Source: CG2-30-44-17 sp964344725
GTDB taxonomy: Bacteria; Patescibacteriota; Gracilibacteria; UBA1369; UBA12470
NCBI GenBank assembly: GCA_964344725.1
Contig: CAYFOI010000024.1
Coordinates: 1 to 22,933, forward strand
Direction of reading: 5' to 3'
Length of the DNA: 22,933 bases
Shown here: one piece after another, positions 1 through 8,735 of the stretch
How positions within the stretch are numbered: the first letter of the stretch is position 1
How the letters are laid out: each line of letters opens with the position of its first letter
Program-made: the position numbers and the translations under genes
Notes under the pieces: generated by a model
Database searches by the model: none
What the model saw: the letters and a program-made list of their open reading frames with translations, nothing else
Told to the model about the DNA's origin: nothing

Positions 1-59
1 TTGTTTTGGTTAGGAGGTAAATAGACGAGTCCTAATATATAGAGTTTATAATTGTAAGC

Positions 60-79
60 AAGGGGAATCGCCCTTTTTT
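60..79 (+). terminator. Intrinsic terminator of an upstream gene
   Basis: AAGGG (60-64) pairs with CCCTT (71-75) around a 6-nt loop, and a run of six T (74-79) follows. The frame from base 1 closes with TAG at 22-24, so an upstream gene may end there, but 7 codons are too few to identify it. Between 80 and 158 I see nothing recognisable. Confidence 0.5.
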
Positions 80-158
80 AAGCTGTTTTTGGGGCGGAAA
101 TGTTGTTTGGTAATACTGGTTGTCTGGAGTGCCACATGAGCTAGGGGGTGTGGCTTGT

Positions 159-187
159 TTGACGGGTTTCGTAGTTGTTGTTAAAAT
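159..187 (+). promoter_or_regulatory. Sigma-70-type promoter for the 313-aa gene and topA
   Basis: TTGACG (159-164) and TAAAAT (182-187) are separated by exactly 17 nt. Transcription would begin near 194, giving a leader of about 30 nt before ATG 224. That leader is T/A/C-rich and has no Shine-Dalgarno match. topA has no visible promoter of its own and overlaps the first gene, so both are probably read from here. Confidence 0.65.
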
Positions 188-223
188 ACCGTCCTAGTCT
201 TTAAATCTTTAAACCCCTTAAAC

Positions 224-1165
224 ATGCCTTTGCCTAGTAGTTCAGATCGTTCTTTGGGTCGTTGTGGTGCGTTGTTGACATCGATAGTTGCGTTGGCTAC
301 GGCTGTTCCTGCGCATGCTGGTGATCCGCAAACTTGGGAAAATCCACAATGTCCTATGGAGTATGGTTCGCCGGAGAGAGAACTTGGTGTAGTGGATCGC
401 GGGGAAGCTGCAAGAATTTTGCAAGATGGTCGAGTTGTTGAGTTGCTAACTGCGGTGAGACAATTGCTTGGAGAGGACGAATGGGATATTGATCTTCGTT
501 TGACTACAGTTGCGCCTGGTGGTGGGAGGTCTTATCATGGCTATTCTTTGCAGCCTAGAAGGCTTGCAGAAGATGCACCGAGACAGTCTTACATTGTTGT
601 TTATAATACTGGCGAGGAGATTAGGTGGGCTGTTGGCAGGGATTGTGAGGAAGGACGTGTCTCGAATCTTAGACATGATTCGACGAGTTACGATTTTCTT
701 GTTGGTGCTTTGCAAAATCCAGATGCACGCGAAAGGATTGATTTGGGAGTATCGTCTGATATTGCGAAAGCTAAGTTGGTTGTGGAAGCTGGTAGGCGTT
801 TGCAGGCTATAGATGGGGTTTTTCATGTTGAACCGGTAGATCGAAGGATATCGGGACATGAGAACGAAGCTTTCTTCAATTTTTATACCGGGATGAGTGG
901 CGGCAAGTTGATTGGTGGCGTGGCTGTCGACAAGGTTACGGGTGAATATTCTCTGTATCTTGTTTCTCCTGCAGAACATAAATTAGTTATTGTTTACGGT
1001 CCTACTCTCGATTGGGAAGCTCTGCAAGATCGTGTCTTAGAGAGGCTTGCGGAGGTCCAGCAATTTTTTAATTTGTTTGACAAGTTGCCTTTGCGACAAG
1101 TACCTTTGCATCGCAAATTTTTAATCGACCACTATGACTGTAAAGAAAAATCTTGTGATCGTTGA
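224..1165 (+). CDS. Secreted protein of unknown function upstream of topA
   Basis: A 313-aa protein whose family I do not recognise. Residues 1-32 look like a signal peptide: a hydrophobic stretch at about 16-30 ends in Pro-Ala-His-Ala before Gly-Asp, a plausible signal-peptidase I site. The mature part is mixed alpha/beta with about four Cys (near 43, 141, 306 and 311) and no further membrane segment. The start is supported by a promoter at 159-187. The 3' end overlaps topA by 32 nt in another frame, so the two are likely co-transcribed and possibly translationally coupled. TGA is its stop, one of only two TGA stops among the larger genes here. The overlap with a housekeeping gene says little about function, since the product is exported and TopA is cytoplasmic. 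Confidence 0.8.
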   Translation: MPLPSSSDRSLGRCGALLTSIVALATAVPAHAGDPQTWENPQCPMEYGSPERELGVVDRGEAARILQDGRVVELLTAVRQLLGEDEWDIDLRLTTVAPGGGRSYHGYSLQPRRLAEDAPRQSYIVVYNTGEEIRWAVGRDCEEGRVSNLRHDSTSYDFLVGALQNPDARERIDLGVSSDIAKAKLVVEAGRRLQAIDGVFHVEPVDRRISGHENEAFFNFYTGMSGGKLIGGVAVDKVTGEYSLYLVSPAEHKLVIVYGPTLDWEALQDRVLERLAEVQQFFNLFDKLPLRQVPLHRKFLIDHYDCKEKSCDR

Positions 1166-3335
1166 GTCGCCAGCGAAGGCCAAGATGATCAAGAAGTTTT
1201 TAGGCAAAGATTATACTGTTAAGGCTTCTATGGGGCATGTTCGAGATCTCCCGAAATCTGTGATGGGTGTTGATACGGAGAAGGATTTTAAGCCAAAGTA
1301 TGTTGTTTCTCAGGACAAAAAGAAGATTATTAAGGAGTTAAAGACGCACATTGGGGCGAAAACAACAGTTTGGATGGCAACTGATGAAGACCGCGAAGGA
1401 GAAGCCATTGCTTGGCATCTTATTAGGGCGCTTAAGCTTGAAAAAACTCCGAAGCGGGCTGTTTTTCACGAGATTACTAAGCCCGCAATTCTTGCAGCTA
1501 TCGAGAACCCACGCAAAATGGATCAGCAGCTTGTTGATGCTCAGCAAGCTCGTCGTGTACTCGATCGCTTGGTTGGTTATGAACTTTCGCCGCTTTTATG
1601 GAAAAAGGTTCGATATGGACTGTCTGCTGGGCGCGTGCAAAGCGTTGCTGTCCGTTTGATTGTTGATCGTGAGCGTGAGATCGAAGCTTTTAAGCCTGAT
1701 GAGTTCTGGAAAGTTGCGGTTCTTTGTGACCATGAAAATGGCGAATTCGAAGCTTTCTTAGCAGAAAAAAAAGGAAAAAAATACGAGCCTACTAAAGAAA
1801 AAGATGCTAAGGCGGTAGTTTCGGCTATCAAAAAGGCTGATTTAAAAATCACGAAAATTGAGAAGAAAAAACACAAGCGAAATCCTGCGCCACCTTTTAC
1901 AACCTCTACTCTTCAGCAAGAAGCTGCTCGTAAGCTGCATATGTCTGTGAAGAAAACCATGATGGTTGCTCAGCATCTATATGAAGGTGGTCATGGCGAT
2001 CACGGTCTTATTACTTATATGAGAACGGATAGCGTGAACCTTTCTAATACTGCTCTTAAGCAGGCTGCAGATGTGATTGGCAAGGAATTTGGTGACAAAT
2101 ATGTTCTCGACAAGCCGAGAACTTACAAAAGCAAAAAAGGTGCCCAAGAAGCGCATGAAGCGATCCGTCCAGTTAATTTAAAGATTAAACCGGAGGACGT
2201 TAAAGAGAAGCTAGACAAGGACCAATACCGTTTATATAAGTTGATTTGGGAGAGGACGCTTGCTTGTCAAATGGCGGCGGCTGTGATGGATCGTACGACT
2301 GTTGATATCGAAGCGGGAGATTATACGCTCAAGGCTCATGGTCAAATTATTGAGTTTGATGGTTTTATGAAGGTTTATGTTGAGGGGCGAGATCGTAAAC
2401 ACAAAGAGGAGGAAGACAAGGAAAAGATTTTGCCGGACGTTGCGGAAGGAGATGATGTTAAGGCGAAAAAGATCACACCTAGTCAGCATTTTACTAAGCC
2501 GCCGGCGCGTTATACGGAGGCGTCGCTTGTTAAGAAACTTGAATCTCTCGAAATTGGTAGGCCAAGTACATATGCTCCTACTATTAGTACGATTCAAAAT
2601 CGTGGATATATTGTTCGTAACGAGAATCGCCAGCTTGTTCCGGAGGCGATAGGATGTGTTGTTACGGATCTGCTTGTGAAGCATTTTCCGGATATTGTTG
2701 ATTATGATTTTACGGCTGAAATGGAGGACGAGCTTGATAAAGTTGCTGCAGGGAAGCGGGAATGGGTGCCTTTGATTAAGTCTTTTTATAAGCCTTTTCA
2801 TAAGCTCATTGAGGAGAAGCTCAAGACCATCAAAAAAGAGGATGTTGTTGAACAAACCGATGAAAAGTGTGAAAAATGTGGGGCTATGATGGTGAAAAAA
2901 TTTGGTCGCTATGGGCAGTTCTTGTCTTGTAGTAAATATCCTGAATGTGACAACGCTAAACCTCTAGGTAAAGATGAACACGAACAAGAGGAAATCGATG
3001 AGGCAGAGAAGAAATTCCACGGAAAAAAATGCAATAAATGTGGAGAGCCTATGGAGGTTAAGGTTGGCAAATATGGTCCGTTTCTTGCGTGTAGTGGGTA
3101 TCCAAAATGTAAAAACATTCAATCAATTGTTCAGCAAACCGGTGTAAAATGTCCTGAGTGCGGCGGGCAATTAATAGAGCGTCGTACTCGCAAGGGTGGA
3201 AAGATCTTTTATGGTTGTAATAAGTTCCCTAAATGTAAATTTGCTACTTGGAACAAGCCGGTTGGGAAGTGCGAGAAGTGTGGATGGATTATGGTTGAGA
3301 AAGGGAAGAAGACTAAGTGTGAGAAGTGCGGTTAA
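1134..3335 (+). CDS. topA: DNA topoisomerase I (type IA)
   Basis: Relaxes negatively supercoiled DNA by passing one strand through a transient single-strand break. At 733 aa it is in the normal bacterial range. The N-terminal Toprim domain has Glu11 in IVESPAKA and the metal-binding cluster D84-E-D86-R-E88. The catalytic tyrosine is Tyr295 in LITYMRTDS. The last 150 or so residues hold four C4 zinc-ribbon modules; the first three have the usual CxxCG spacing followed by a Phe/Tyr-Gly and Tyr/Phe-Pro-x-Cys half, and the fourth is a short CEKCG pair at the extreme C-terminus. ATG 1134 lies inside the preceding gene and has no Shine-Dalgarno sequence. The TAA stop is also the first base of a long inverted repeat (3335-3449). 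Identification is secure. Confidence 0.98.
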   Translation: MTVKKNLVIVESPAKAKMIKKFLGKDYTVKASMGHVRDLPKSVMGVDTEKDFKPKYVVSQDKKKIIKELKTHIGAKTTVWMATDEDREGEAIAWHLIRALKLEKTPKRAVFHEITKPAILAAIENPRKMDQQLVDAQQARRVLDRLVGYELSPLLWKKVRYGLSAGRVQSVAVRLIVDREREIEAFKPDEFWKVAVLCDHENGEFEAFLAEKKGKKYEPTKEKDAKAVVSAIKKADLKITKIEKKKHKRNPAPPFTTSTLQQEAARKLHMSVKKTMMVAQHLYEGGHGDHGLITYMRTDSVNLSNTALKQAADVIGKEFGDKYVLDKPRTYKSKKGAQEAHEAIRPVNLKIKPEDVKEKLDKDQYRLYKLIWERTLACQMAAAVMDRTTVDIEAGDYTLKAHGQIIEFDGFMKVYVEGRDRKHKEEEDKEKILPDVAEGDDVKAKKITPSQHFTKPPARYTEASLVKKLESLEIGRPSTYAPTISTIQNRGYIVRNENRQLVPEAIGCVVTDLLVKHFPDIVDYDFTAEMEDELDKVAAGKREWVPLIKSFYKPFHKLIEEKLKTIKKEDVVEQTDEKCEKCGAMMVKKFGRYGQFLSCSKYPECDNAKPLGKDEHEQEEIDEAEKKFHGKKCNKCGEPMEVKVGKYGPFLACSGYPKCKNIQSIVQQTGVKCPECGGQLIERRTRKGGKIFYGCNKFPKCKFATWNKPVGKCEKCGWIMVEKGKKTKCEKCG

Positions 3336-3449
3336 GGATTTTATTATTAGCTCTTTCGTGGCATCGCTTCCTGTTTTTTTCGGGCTAGCATGTACGCCCT
3401 CGAAAAACCATGAGCGCTGCTGATACTCTTTCGCTAATAATAAAATCCT
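3335..3449 (+). repeat. Stem-loop element A (TCTTTC-bounded loop)
   Basis: A perfect 17-bp inverted repeat (3335-3351 with 3433-3449) encloses an 81-nt loop that starts with TCTTTC (3352-3357) and ends with TCTTTC (3427-3432), directly abutting the stem. The same layout occurs at 17432-17495 and 18411-18469 with different stems. Inside the loop are a TGGCATCGCTTCCTGTTT box (3359-3376, copy at 17510-17527), a hairpin with loop TAGCATGTAC (3376-3407, copy near 17652-17677) and GAGCGCTG (3412-3419, copy at 17685-17692). It begins on the last base of the topA stop. No T-run follows the stem, so it is not a standard terminator. Strand and function are unknown. Confidence 0.75.
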
Positions 3450-3459
3450 AATGGCGTGA

Positions 3460-3485
3460 GTTCTTTCGCCTATATCGTTAAAACC
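3460..3485 (+). repeat. Solo right half of a TCTTTC stem-loop element
   Basis: GTTCTTTCGCCTATATCG and the following bases resemble the right half of elements B (17471-17495) and C (18447-18472): GTTCTTTCG, then a stem strand ending in an A-rich tail and CC/TC. The matching left half is absent. It looks like a degraded or partial copy. Confidence 0.5.
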
Positions 3486-3490
3486 ATAAA

Positions 3491-3520
3491 AAAAGAGCAC
3501 CTGTTTTGAGGCGCTCTTTT
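3491..3520 (-). terminator. Terminator of the 919-aa gene, probably bidirectional
   Basis: AAAAGAGC (3491-3498) pairs perfectly with GCTCTTTT (3513-3520), and three further pairs lie inside after one mismatch. Read on the minus strand, the hairpin is followed by about seven T, a strong intrinsic terminator 19 nt past the end of the 919-aa gene. On the plus strand only four T follow, so it may also stop topA transcripts, less efficiently. Confidence 0.75.
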
Positions 3521-3538
3521 GGCAATATGAGATCTTTT

Positions 3539-6298
3539 TTATTCGTCGCCACCTTCTTGTCGGTCTCTTAGGCGCTGTGCTCTTTCGACTTTCCTTCTTA
3601 TTCTTGCGTCGTCATTGAAGAAGCTAACAAGGTGTCTTCCGCCACGTCCTTTGCCTCGGCCTACACTGATGGCTTCAAGGCCGGCAAGCTGGTCGATAAC
3701 GGTATTTGTTCCTGCTACTAATCCGACCATCTCTCTTTCGTCTCGTTCTGCGAATATAGCTGCAGTTGTCCTGTTGCTAGCTGGGAATGCTACGTGAGTA
3801 ACTTTTTGTCCGAATAGTCCGCTGTCTCTGGTTGGAAAATCATGCCAGAATACGGTTGGGTCTTGAGGTGTTCTTCCAGGATAGTCGGCTCTTTGGCTCA
3901 TAGCAGCTCCAATATTGTCGCATACGGCATTTGATATTACTGTAACTGTTTGGTGTTCCATGATATTGGAATCTTGCAATACCGGTGTTGCATGTTCGCC
4001 TGGTACAACTCCTACCTCGTCGCAAGTTTGATCTGATCCAAGGCTCCAACCGCGCATACGCGTTGCTAGGTGTGGCATAATCATATACTCCAACATTTCA
4101 TCGGTTGTGTGAATAGGATCGCCGGACATGTCGTATCCTAATTCTCTGTAAGCTCTTGCGACTACGCCTTCGATGCCAGCGTCAACTCTGGCTAGGTCGG
4201 AACTTGTAGTTACAGGATCCATTGCGTTTATTGCTTGCCCTGGTGGCATCCAGATTTCTCCGCTTCTGAAAGTTGCTTCTATGTCGTCTAGGGCTGTTTG
4301 GAATATTCTTCCACCGTCTAGGTCTCGAATGTTTCTGTCTGACTTTTTCCCGCCTTCTTGGGATGCCCACGCAAATGTTCTTCCGCTGGTCCTGCTTAGG
4401 AGTATCCTACAAGCGAGTTCAAAAACCATTTTTGTTGGGTAGCTTTGTTGAGCTAGGAGTAAGGGGTTCCCAGTAGCGTCGTACTCTAAGTATCTTTGTT
4501 CTCTCTTTGAGTAAAATCCATCTGGCTTTATCCACTGTCGATCTCCAGTTAATAACCTTACCCCATCGAAATCTAGATATGTTGCCCTTGAAGCTAGTTC
4601 TTCGTCATCGATTACTCCTATACTACTTGGTATGTCTGTTCCTGCTACGCCGGTATCTCGTTGTATGGTGTATTTCCCGCTTCCTTCTTCTCTTAAAAGC
4701 ACTATTTCGTAATCTTCGAATTCGCCTCGTGCTGCGACAAGGTCACGAAGTTTCCATTGCATGGCTTTTTCGTCATCGTCACTTAAAGCGGCCCATTGAG
4801 AGCTGTCTGTTTCGCCAATTGCGTCGGTTAGCCTAGCTATGTTCTCGGCTATTAATTCGTGTTGTCTGCTTGGCCTGTATCCTCGTTTTCTCCATTCGTG
4901 AATTTGCCTCATCGCCTCTCCTTGTTCGCAGTCTACCCATTCTGGATTGCCGTCATCAGGGTCGTCGCTAATATCACATTGATACTGGTGTGCTGCTTCT
5001 TCTTCTTCGAATCTTAGGTCTGCGAGTTCAGCTTGAGTCTGGTCTATTCTAAATCTGGCTAGAGCTGTATTAGATGCCATTAGCCCTATCCCGTCTTGCC
5101 ACGGGAGTCCACATGTAAACAATGTGTCAAAATTAAGGATGAGATCTTCAGGGTTGTCGGTAGTTGTTACCAATCTTCGGTATTCTCCAAGCTTGTCTCT
5201 CATTCGTTTGGTCTCGTCTAGGGCTGTCGCTGCTTCTATGAATGGAGGCAGGAAGCCGTCCTCTATGGTATATTCTTGTTCTGCAGTTGCTCTGTTTGGA
5301 ATTGTGTCTGCGTCGATATATTCTCTGAGTAGCATTACTTTTCTTTTCGCTGCGCCTAGGGTTTCTACGTTATGAGCCGCTGTTTCTATTTCTTTGCCGC
5401 CGGCTCCCACAGCTATTTGGATTCCGCGTTGGCTTTGGATTATTGCTATTTGCTCTTCCTGAGCGACTCTAAGTGCCTCTTCTTCTTCGGCAATTGTTCG
5501 TAGGTATTCTCTGTAGAGAGCATCTAGACGTGCTTCTTCTTTTGCTAATTGATCTAAGAATTGAGCGTATTGTATTTGAAGCGCATCTAAGTTGTTTTGT
5601 TTATGCTCCTTTAAAACACCAAGGACAACAGTATCGGGCATGCCTATCGCTTTTAAATATCTTACAAAAGGCACGGTTAAGCGAGAGTAAAGGTAATCTC
5701 TGCCTGGCTCTGCGTCCTTAACGCCAGCTATTAAGTTGATAGGGTCGTCAGTTCCATTGATAGGTATTACAGTCCCGTCTTCTATGTATCGTGCGAGTAA
5801 AGCTGGTTGAATTTGTCCTACAAATAGGTCGGCACCAGCTCTGCTTACTCGTTCGCCGAATTCGAATTGCATGTCTTCTGCAAGGTCTTGTTGGCGTTCT
5901 ACGCCTTGGTCAATGTCTTCCAATGCTCTTTGTGCTTTTCGGTCTTGCCTGTCCATAGGGCCATCGCCATCGTCTGAAGTTGCAGAACTGACGTCAACAG
6001 GGGTATCTGTGTCGTCTAGTATTTCGTCAAGAACGTCATCTGTATCGTCTGTGTCATCTGTGTCGCCAGTGCCCATGCCTTCTATGCCATCTAATAAGTC
6101 GTCTATGCCACCTGTGTCACTAGCGCTTGGAGCGTCTGCCCATCCGTCGCCGCCCCATGATAGTTCAGCGCTTGATGCCTTTTGTGCGATTCCGACAGTT
6201 AGCGCTGCAGCCAAAACGGCAGTTCCTGCCATAGACAATAGGCGACTTTTTGGGTTGCCTGGTTCTCCTCCTGTAGGCCGAGGTGCGAAAATACTCAT
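3539..6298 (-). CDS. Large exported acidic protein with central coiled coil, unknown function
   Basis: A 919-aa protein I cannot assign. Residues 20-44 form a signal peptide (hydrophobic about 24-38, then ASSA before Glu45). Residues 55-110 are Asp/Thr/Gly-rich, with an Asp-Asp-Thr repeat at about 79-88, and are probably disordered. Residues about 225-290 are rich in Leu, Glu, Gln and Lys with heptad-like spacing, probably a coiled coil. The remainder is hydrophilic with scattered Cys and no motif I recognise; the C-terminus is Arg-rich, then acidic. It has a consensus promoter at 6330-6358 and a strong terminator at 3491-3520, so it is a single-gene unit. Its size, export signal and coiled coil suggest a cell-surface or envelope-spanning protein, which is inference only. 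Confidence 0.85.
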   Translation of the reverse strand: MSIFAPRPTGGEPGNPKSRLLSMAGTAVLAAALTVGIAQKASSAELSWGGDGWADAPSASDTGGIDDLLDGIEGMGTGDTDDTDDTDDVLDEILDDTDTPVDVSSATSDDGDGPMDRQDRKAQRALEDIDQGVERQQDLAEDMQFEFGERVSRAGADLFVGQIQPALLARYIEDGTVIPINGTDDPINLIAGVKDAEPGRDYLYSRLTVPFVRYLKAIGMPDTVVLGVLKEHKQNNLDALQIQYAQFLDQLAKEEARLDALYREYLRTIAEEEEALRVAQEEQIAIIQSQRGIQIAVGAGGKEIETAAHNVETLGAAKRKVMLLREYIDADTIPNRATAEQEYTIEDGFLPPFIEAATALDETKRMRDKLGEYRRLVTTTDNPEDLILNFDTLFTCGLPWQDGIGLMASNTALARFRIDQTQAELADLRFEEEEAAHQYQCDISDDPDDGNPEWVDCEQGEAMRQIHEWRKRGYRPSRQHELIAENIARLTDAIGETDSSQWAALSDDDEKAMQWKLRDLVAARGEFEDYEIVLLREEGSGKYTIQRDTGVAGTDIPSSIGVIDDEELASRATYLDFDGVRLLTGDRQWIKPDGFYSKREQRYLEYDATGNPLLLAQQSYPTKMVFELACRILLSRTSGRTFAWASQEGGKKSDRNIRDLDGGRIFQTALDDIEATFRSGEIWMPPGQAINAMDPVTTSSDLARVDAGIEGVVARAYRELGYDMSGDPIHTTDEMLEYMIMPHLATRMRGWSLGSDQTCDEVGVVPGEHATPVLQDSNIMEHQTVTVISNAVCDNIGAAMSQRADYPGRTPQDPTVFWHDFPTRDSGLFGQKVTHVAFPASNRTTAAIFAERDEREMVGLVAGTNTVIDQLAGLEAISVGRGKGRGGRHLVSFFNDDARIRRKVERAQRLRDRQEGGDE

Positions 6299-6329
6299 GA
6301 TATCTTGATAATTAGTTGGTTAAGAGACT

Positions 6330-6358
6330 TTTATACGCGAATTTGACAAAGTTGTCAA
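6330..6358 (-). promoter_or_regulatory. Consensus promoter of the 919-aa gene with palindromic operator
   Basis: On the minus strand TTGACA (6353-6358) and TATAAA (6330-6335) are exactly 17 nt apart, placing transcription start near 6323 with about 25 nt of leader. The -35 box is half of a perfect palindrome, TTGACAA-AG-TTGTCAA (6343-6358), that extends into the spacer. This is a possible repressor site, though the symmetry could also be chance at a consensus -35. Confidence 0.75.
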
Positions 6359-6442
6359 TAGCAATTATGGCTCGGGTTTGTAAGTATGTTTAGCTTGCAT
6401 ATATAAAACTGTTAACGTTTCTGTTGGTTTCGGGTTGCGGGG

Positions 6443-6471
6443 TTGTCAATCCGGGCTTTTTTTGGTATAAT
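6443..6471 (+). promoter_or_regulatory. Consensus promoter of the 743-aa gene
   Basis: TTGTCA (6443-6448), a 17-nt spacer and TATAAT (6466-6471) with an upstream TGG (extended -10). Transcription should start near 6478, giving a leader of about 26 nt without a Shine-Dalgarno sequence. It is divergent from the 919-aa promoter; the 84 nt between the two -35 boxes could hold shared regulation. Confidence 0.8.
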
Positions 6472-6503
6472 ATTATGATTAAACTTTTAAAAATCCAAAT
6501 CTT

Positions 6504-8735
6504 ATGGGCACAAAAATCAAATACGCTATTTATGTTTTAGCGGCAGCAGTTCTCTTTGTACCAGTAGCTTTAACTGGTTTTGTAGAGGCTGAAGATGTTT
6601 GTTATGAACTAGATGGTTCTAGTACCGAGAATGCAAATACTGGTTCTATTACTCCTGATTCGCTTTGTGTGGATATTAGCGGTAATATTACGGGCACTTT
6701 TGAAAGTGACAATATTGGCACGCTCTATTTAGAGCATGATCATCCTTCGTATACTAATGCTAGCGTTGATCTGGATGCGGAAGGGGATGTTGTGTATTGG
6801 GAGGGGTATCTTTATGCGCCTTTGAATGCTTATGATTTCCCATATTCGTATGGTACAGCCTTTGATTTGAGTACTGTTTATACGGATCTTTCTGATGGGT
6901 CTGTGTATGGTTGTGCTACGAGTCCGAATCTTGGCGAATTGTGTTTTGAAGGGATTACTCAAGATTTGCCACCTGTCTATTTGACGGCAAGTGTGTCGGT
7001 AGGGACTTTTGGGAATGTGGCTGGAGGTTCGCCTGTTGCTGATATGGAAAGCGGTTATAGGGTTTTTGTTACAGTAGACTCTTATGGCGATTCTTATGAT
7101 TTGGATCCGGACGATTTTAGCTTGAGTGGTGAGGTGACAGAATCCGAGACATCTAATATGTGTTTTGATCAAGTAGATGGAACTTGTGGAGATACTGAAG
7201 CTATTTCGCATAGTTCGGATTTTTCATATTACGGTCAGGATGGAGATGCGTTAGTTTATTATTACGATATTAAATCTTATGCGCCTACTTCAGGTGCGCT
7301 TTGTAACTATATGGGTGATTACGAAAATTGTTTGTCGCCTGATACTAGTAATAGTTATGGCATTTCGACTGTAGAAATTGAGGGGGTTATGGGTAGAGAT
7401 TTTGTTTGGTATTATGGTGGGGCTGAGCAGGAAGGTTCTACGCTGGAAATGGCGGCTAGTACTTCTCTTTCTTTTGCACCGCCTTACGAGATTGATGATT
7501 TGTATCCTATTGATATGGATTTAGATACGGTGACAAATGTGAGTGTTGGTGAGACTTATGATTTTGAGCCTTCGTTTATAAAAAATGGTGAGTATTTTGC
7601 AGGTTATGATTTGGAAATCATTTATTCTGTAGATGACACGAATTATTCTTTTGGGGATATCGCTTCTGAAACAGACGAATTTGTTCTTAGTGGTCCAACC
7701 ATTGGTTCACTTGCCTCTGAAGATGCTTTTGATGAAATTGGTCTTTGGACTTCTGATGACGAGACGGAATTGGTAGAGGGGTCTGTTGCATCGGTTGTGA
7801 CTTATATCGGTGTTAATGTTGAAGGTCAGGCTGTTTATTATCCTGGTCAAAATTTCTTCTTTGCTGATTTGATGGCTGGTGTTGCAGAGCCTCGTATCGG
7901 GGTTATTGGTACGGTTAGTGGGCTTGTTGAGGAGGATGATGTTACTGTCGTGGGTGACGTAGACAGGATGGAGCTTAGGGATGTTGTTTTTGAGCAAGTT
8001 ATGAAAGTAATTCGTGGTATCAGTTCTACTGGAGGCAGTGGTGGTACGATTTATAGTGATTGGACAGTTTCTTCAGGCTGTGAATCACTGGTCTCAGGTG
8101 ATGTACTTTATTGTACTGGAAGTGGAGCTGGTGATGTTGTAATTATAAAAGGAGGAGATATTTCGGAAACGACTTTCAAAACTATCTTGATTGTTGGTGC
8201 AGATGCTTATATTGCTAATAATATTGAGAAGACGGGAGATGATGGAGGTATTGGTATCATCGTTCTAGAGGATGATGGGTATGGCGGGAATCTTTATGTA
8301 GACGACGGTGTTACAGATCTCCACGTTAATATGTTCTTGGATGGTAGCTTGATGAGAGCGGACGCTTCTGGCGACACTTATTCGGAATCTCAGCTTACAG
8401 ATCAGCTTTATATTTTAGGATCTGTTATTTCTCAAAACACTATTGGAGGAGTTGATGCTGAAGATGGTCCTGTCTGTGGAGATGGAAACTCTTGTACTAC
8501 TGAACAAGCAAAGCTTTACGACTTTGGTTATATGAGTTATTTCCAGGTTTGTTATCCATATACCGTAAACCCTGACGGTACTGTTGAGGTTGATACAGGA
8601 TCTTATGAATATTGTGATGACTACAATCCTTCTTCTTACGAAGGTGATTACGGTAGACAGGCAGTGATTATTGAATACAGCTCTCCTTCGGAGAATTTGC
8701 CTGTGTTTAATGTGAGCGGGTCGGTTGTAAGGTAG
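6504..8735 (+). CDS. Large exported surface-type protein, unknown function
   Basis: A 743-aa protein with a signal peptide at residues 1-29 (hydrophobic 8-25, then VEA before Glu). The mature part is very acidic and rich in Asp, Gly, Ser, Thr, Tyr and Val, with few Lys or Arg, as in extracellular beta-rich proteins. Residues about 490-743 differ in character: a short helix (MELRDVVFEQVMKVIRGI), then Gly-rich beta segments such as DVVIIKGGDI and LYILGSVISQNTIGG, several paired Cys, and a C-terminus ending in a polar beta segment. This resembles repetitive beta-helix or surface-layer proteins by composition, but I cannot name a family. ATG 6504 is supported by the promoter at 6443-6471. The stop is immediately followed by the palindrome at 8736-8847. 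Confidence 0.85.
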   Translation: MGTKIKYAIYVLAAAVLFVPVALTGFVEAEDVCYELDGSSTENANTGSITPDSLCVDISGNITGTFESDNIGTLYLEHDHPSYTNASVDLDAEGDVVYWEGYLYAPLNAYDFPYSYGTAFDLSTVYTDLSDGSVYGCATSPNLGELCFEGITQDLPPVYLTASVSVGTFGNVAGGSPVADMESGYRVFVTVDSYGDSYDLDPDDFSLSGEVTESETSNMCFDQVDGTCGDTEAISHSSDFSYYGQDGDALVYYYDIKSYAPTSGALCNYMGDYENCLSPDTSNSYGISTVEIEGVMGRDFVWYYGGAEQEGSTLEMAASTSLSFAPPYEIDDLYPIDMDLDTVTNVSVGETYDFEPSFIKNGEYFAGYDLEIIYSVDDTNYSFGDIASETDEFVLSGPTIGSLASEDAFDEIGLWTSDDETELVEGSVASVVTYIGVNVEGQAVYYPGQNFFFADLMAGVAEPRIGVIGTVSGLVEEDDVTVVGDVDRMELRDVVFEQVMKVIRGISSTGGSGGTIYSDWTVSSGCESLVSGDVLYCTGSGAGDVVIIKGGDISETTFKTILIVGADAYIANNIEKTGDDGGIGIIVLEDDGYGGNLYVDDGVTDLHVNMFLDGSLMRADASGDTYSESQLTDQLYILGSVISQNTIGGVDAEDGPVCGDGNSCTTEQAKLYDFGYMSYFQVCYPYTVNPDGTVEVDTGSYEYCDDYNPSSYEGDYGRQAVIIEYSSPSENLPVFNVSGSVVR

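Noticed and set aside
224..1165. TGA read as glycine (Gracilibacteria-type code 25)
   Set aside because: No gene in the window contains an internal TGA, and two genes end sensibly at TGA.
3335..3449. Element A as a plain rho-independent terminator for topA
   Set aside because: The 81-nt loop and the absence of a T-run after the stem do not fit; the terminator-like hairpin is at 3491-3520.
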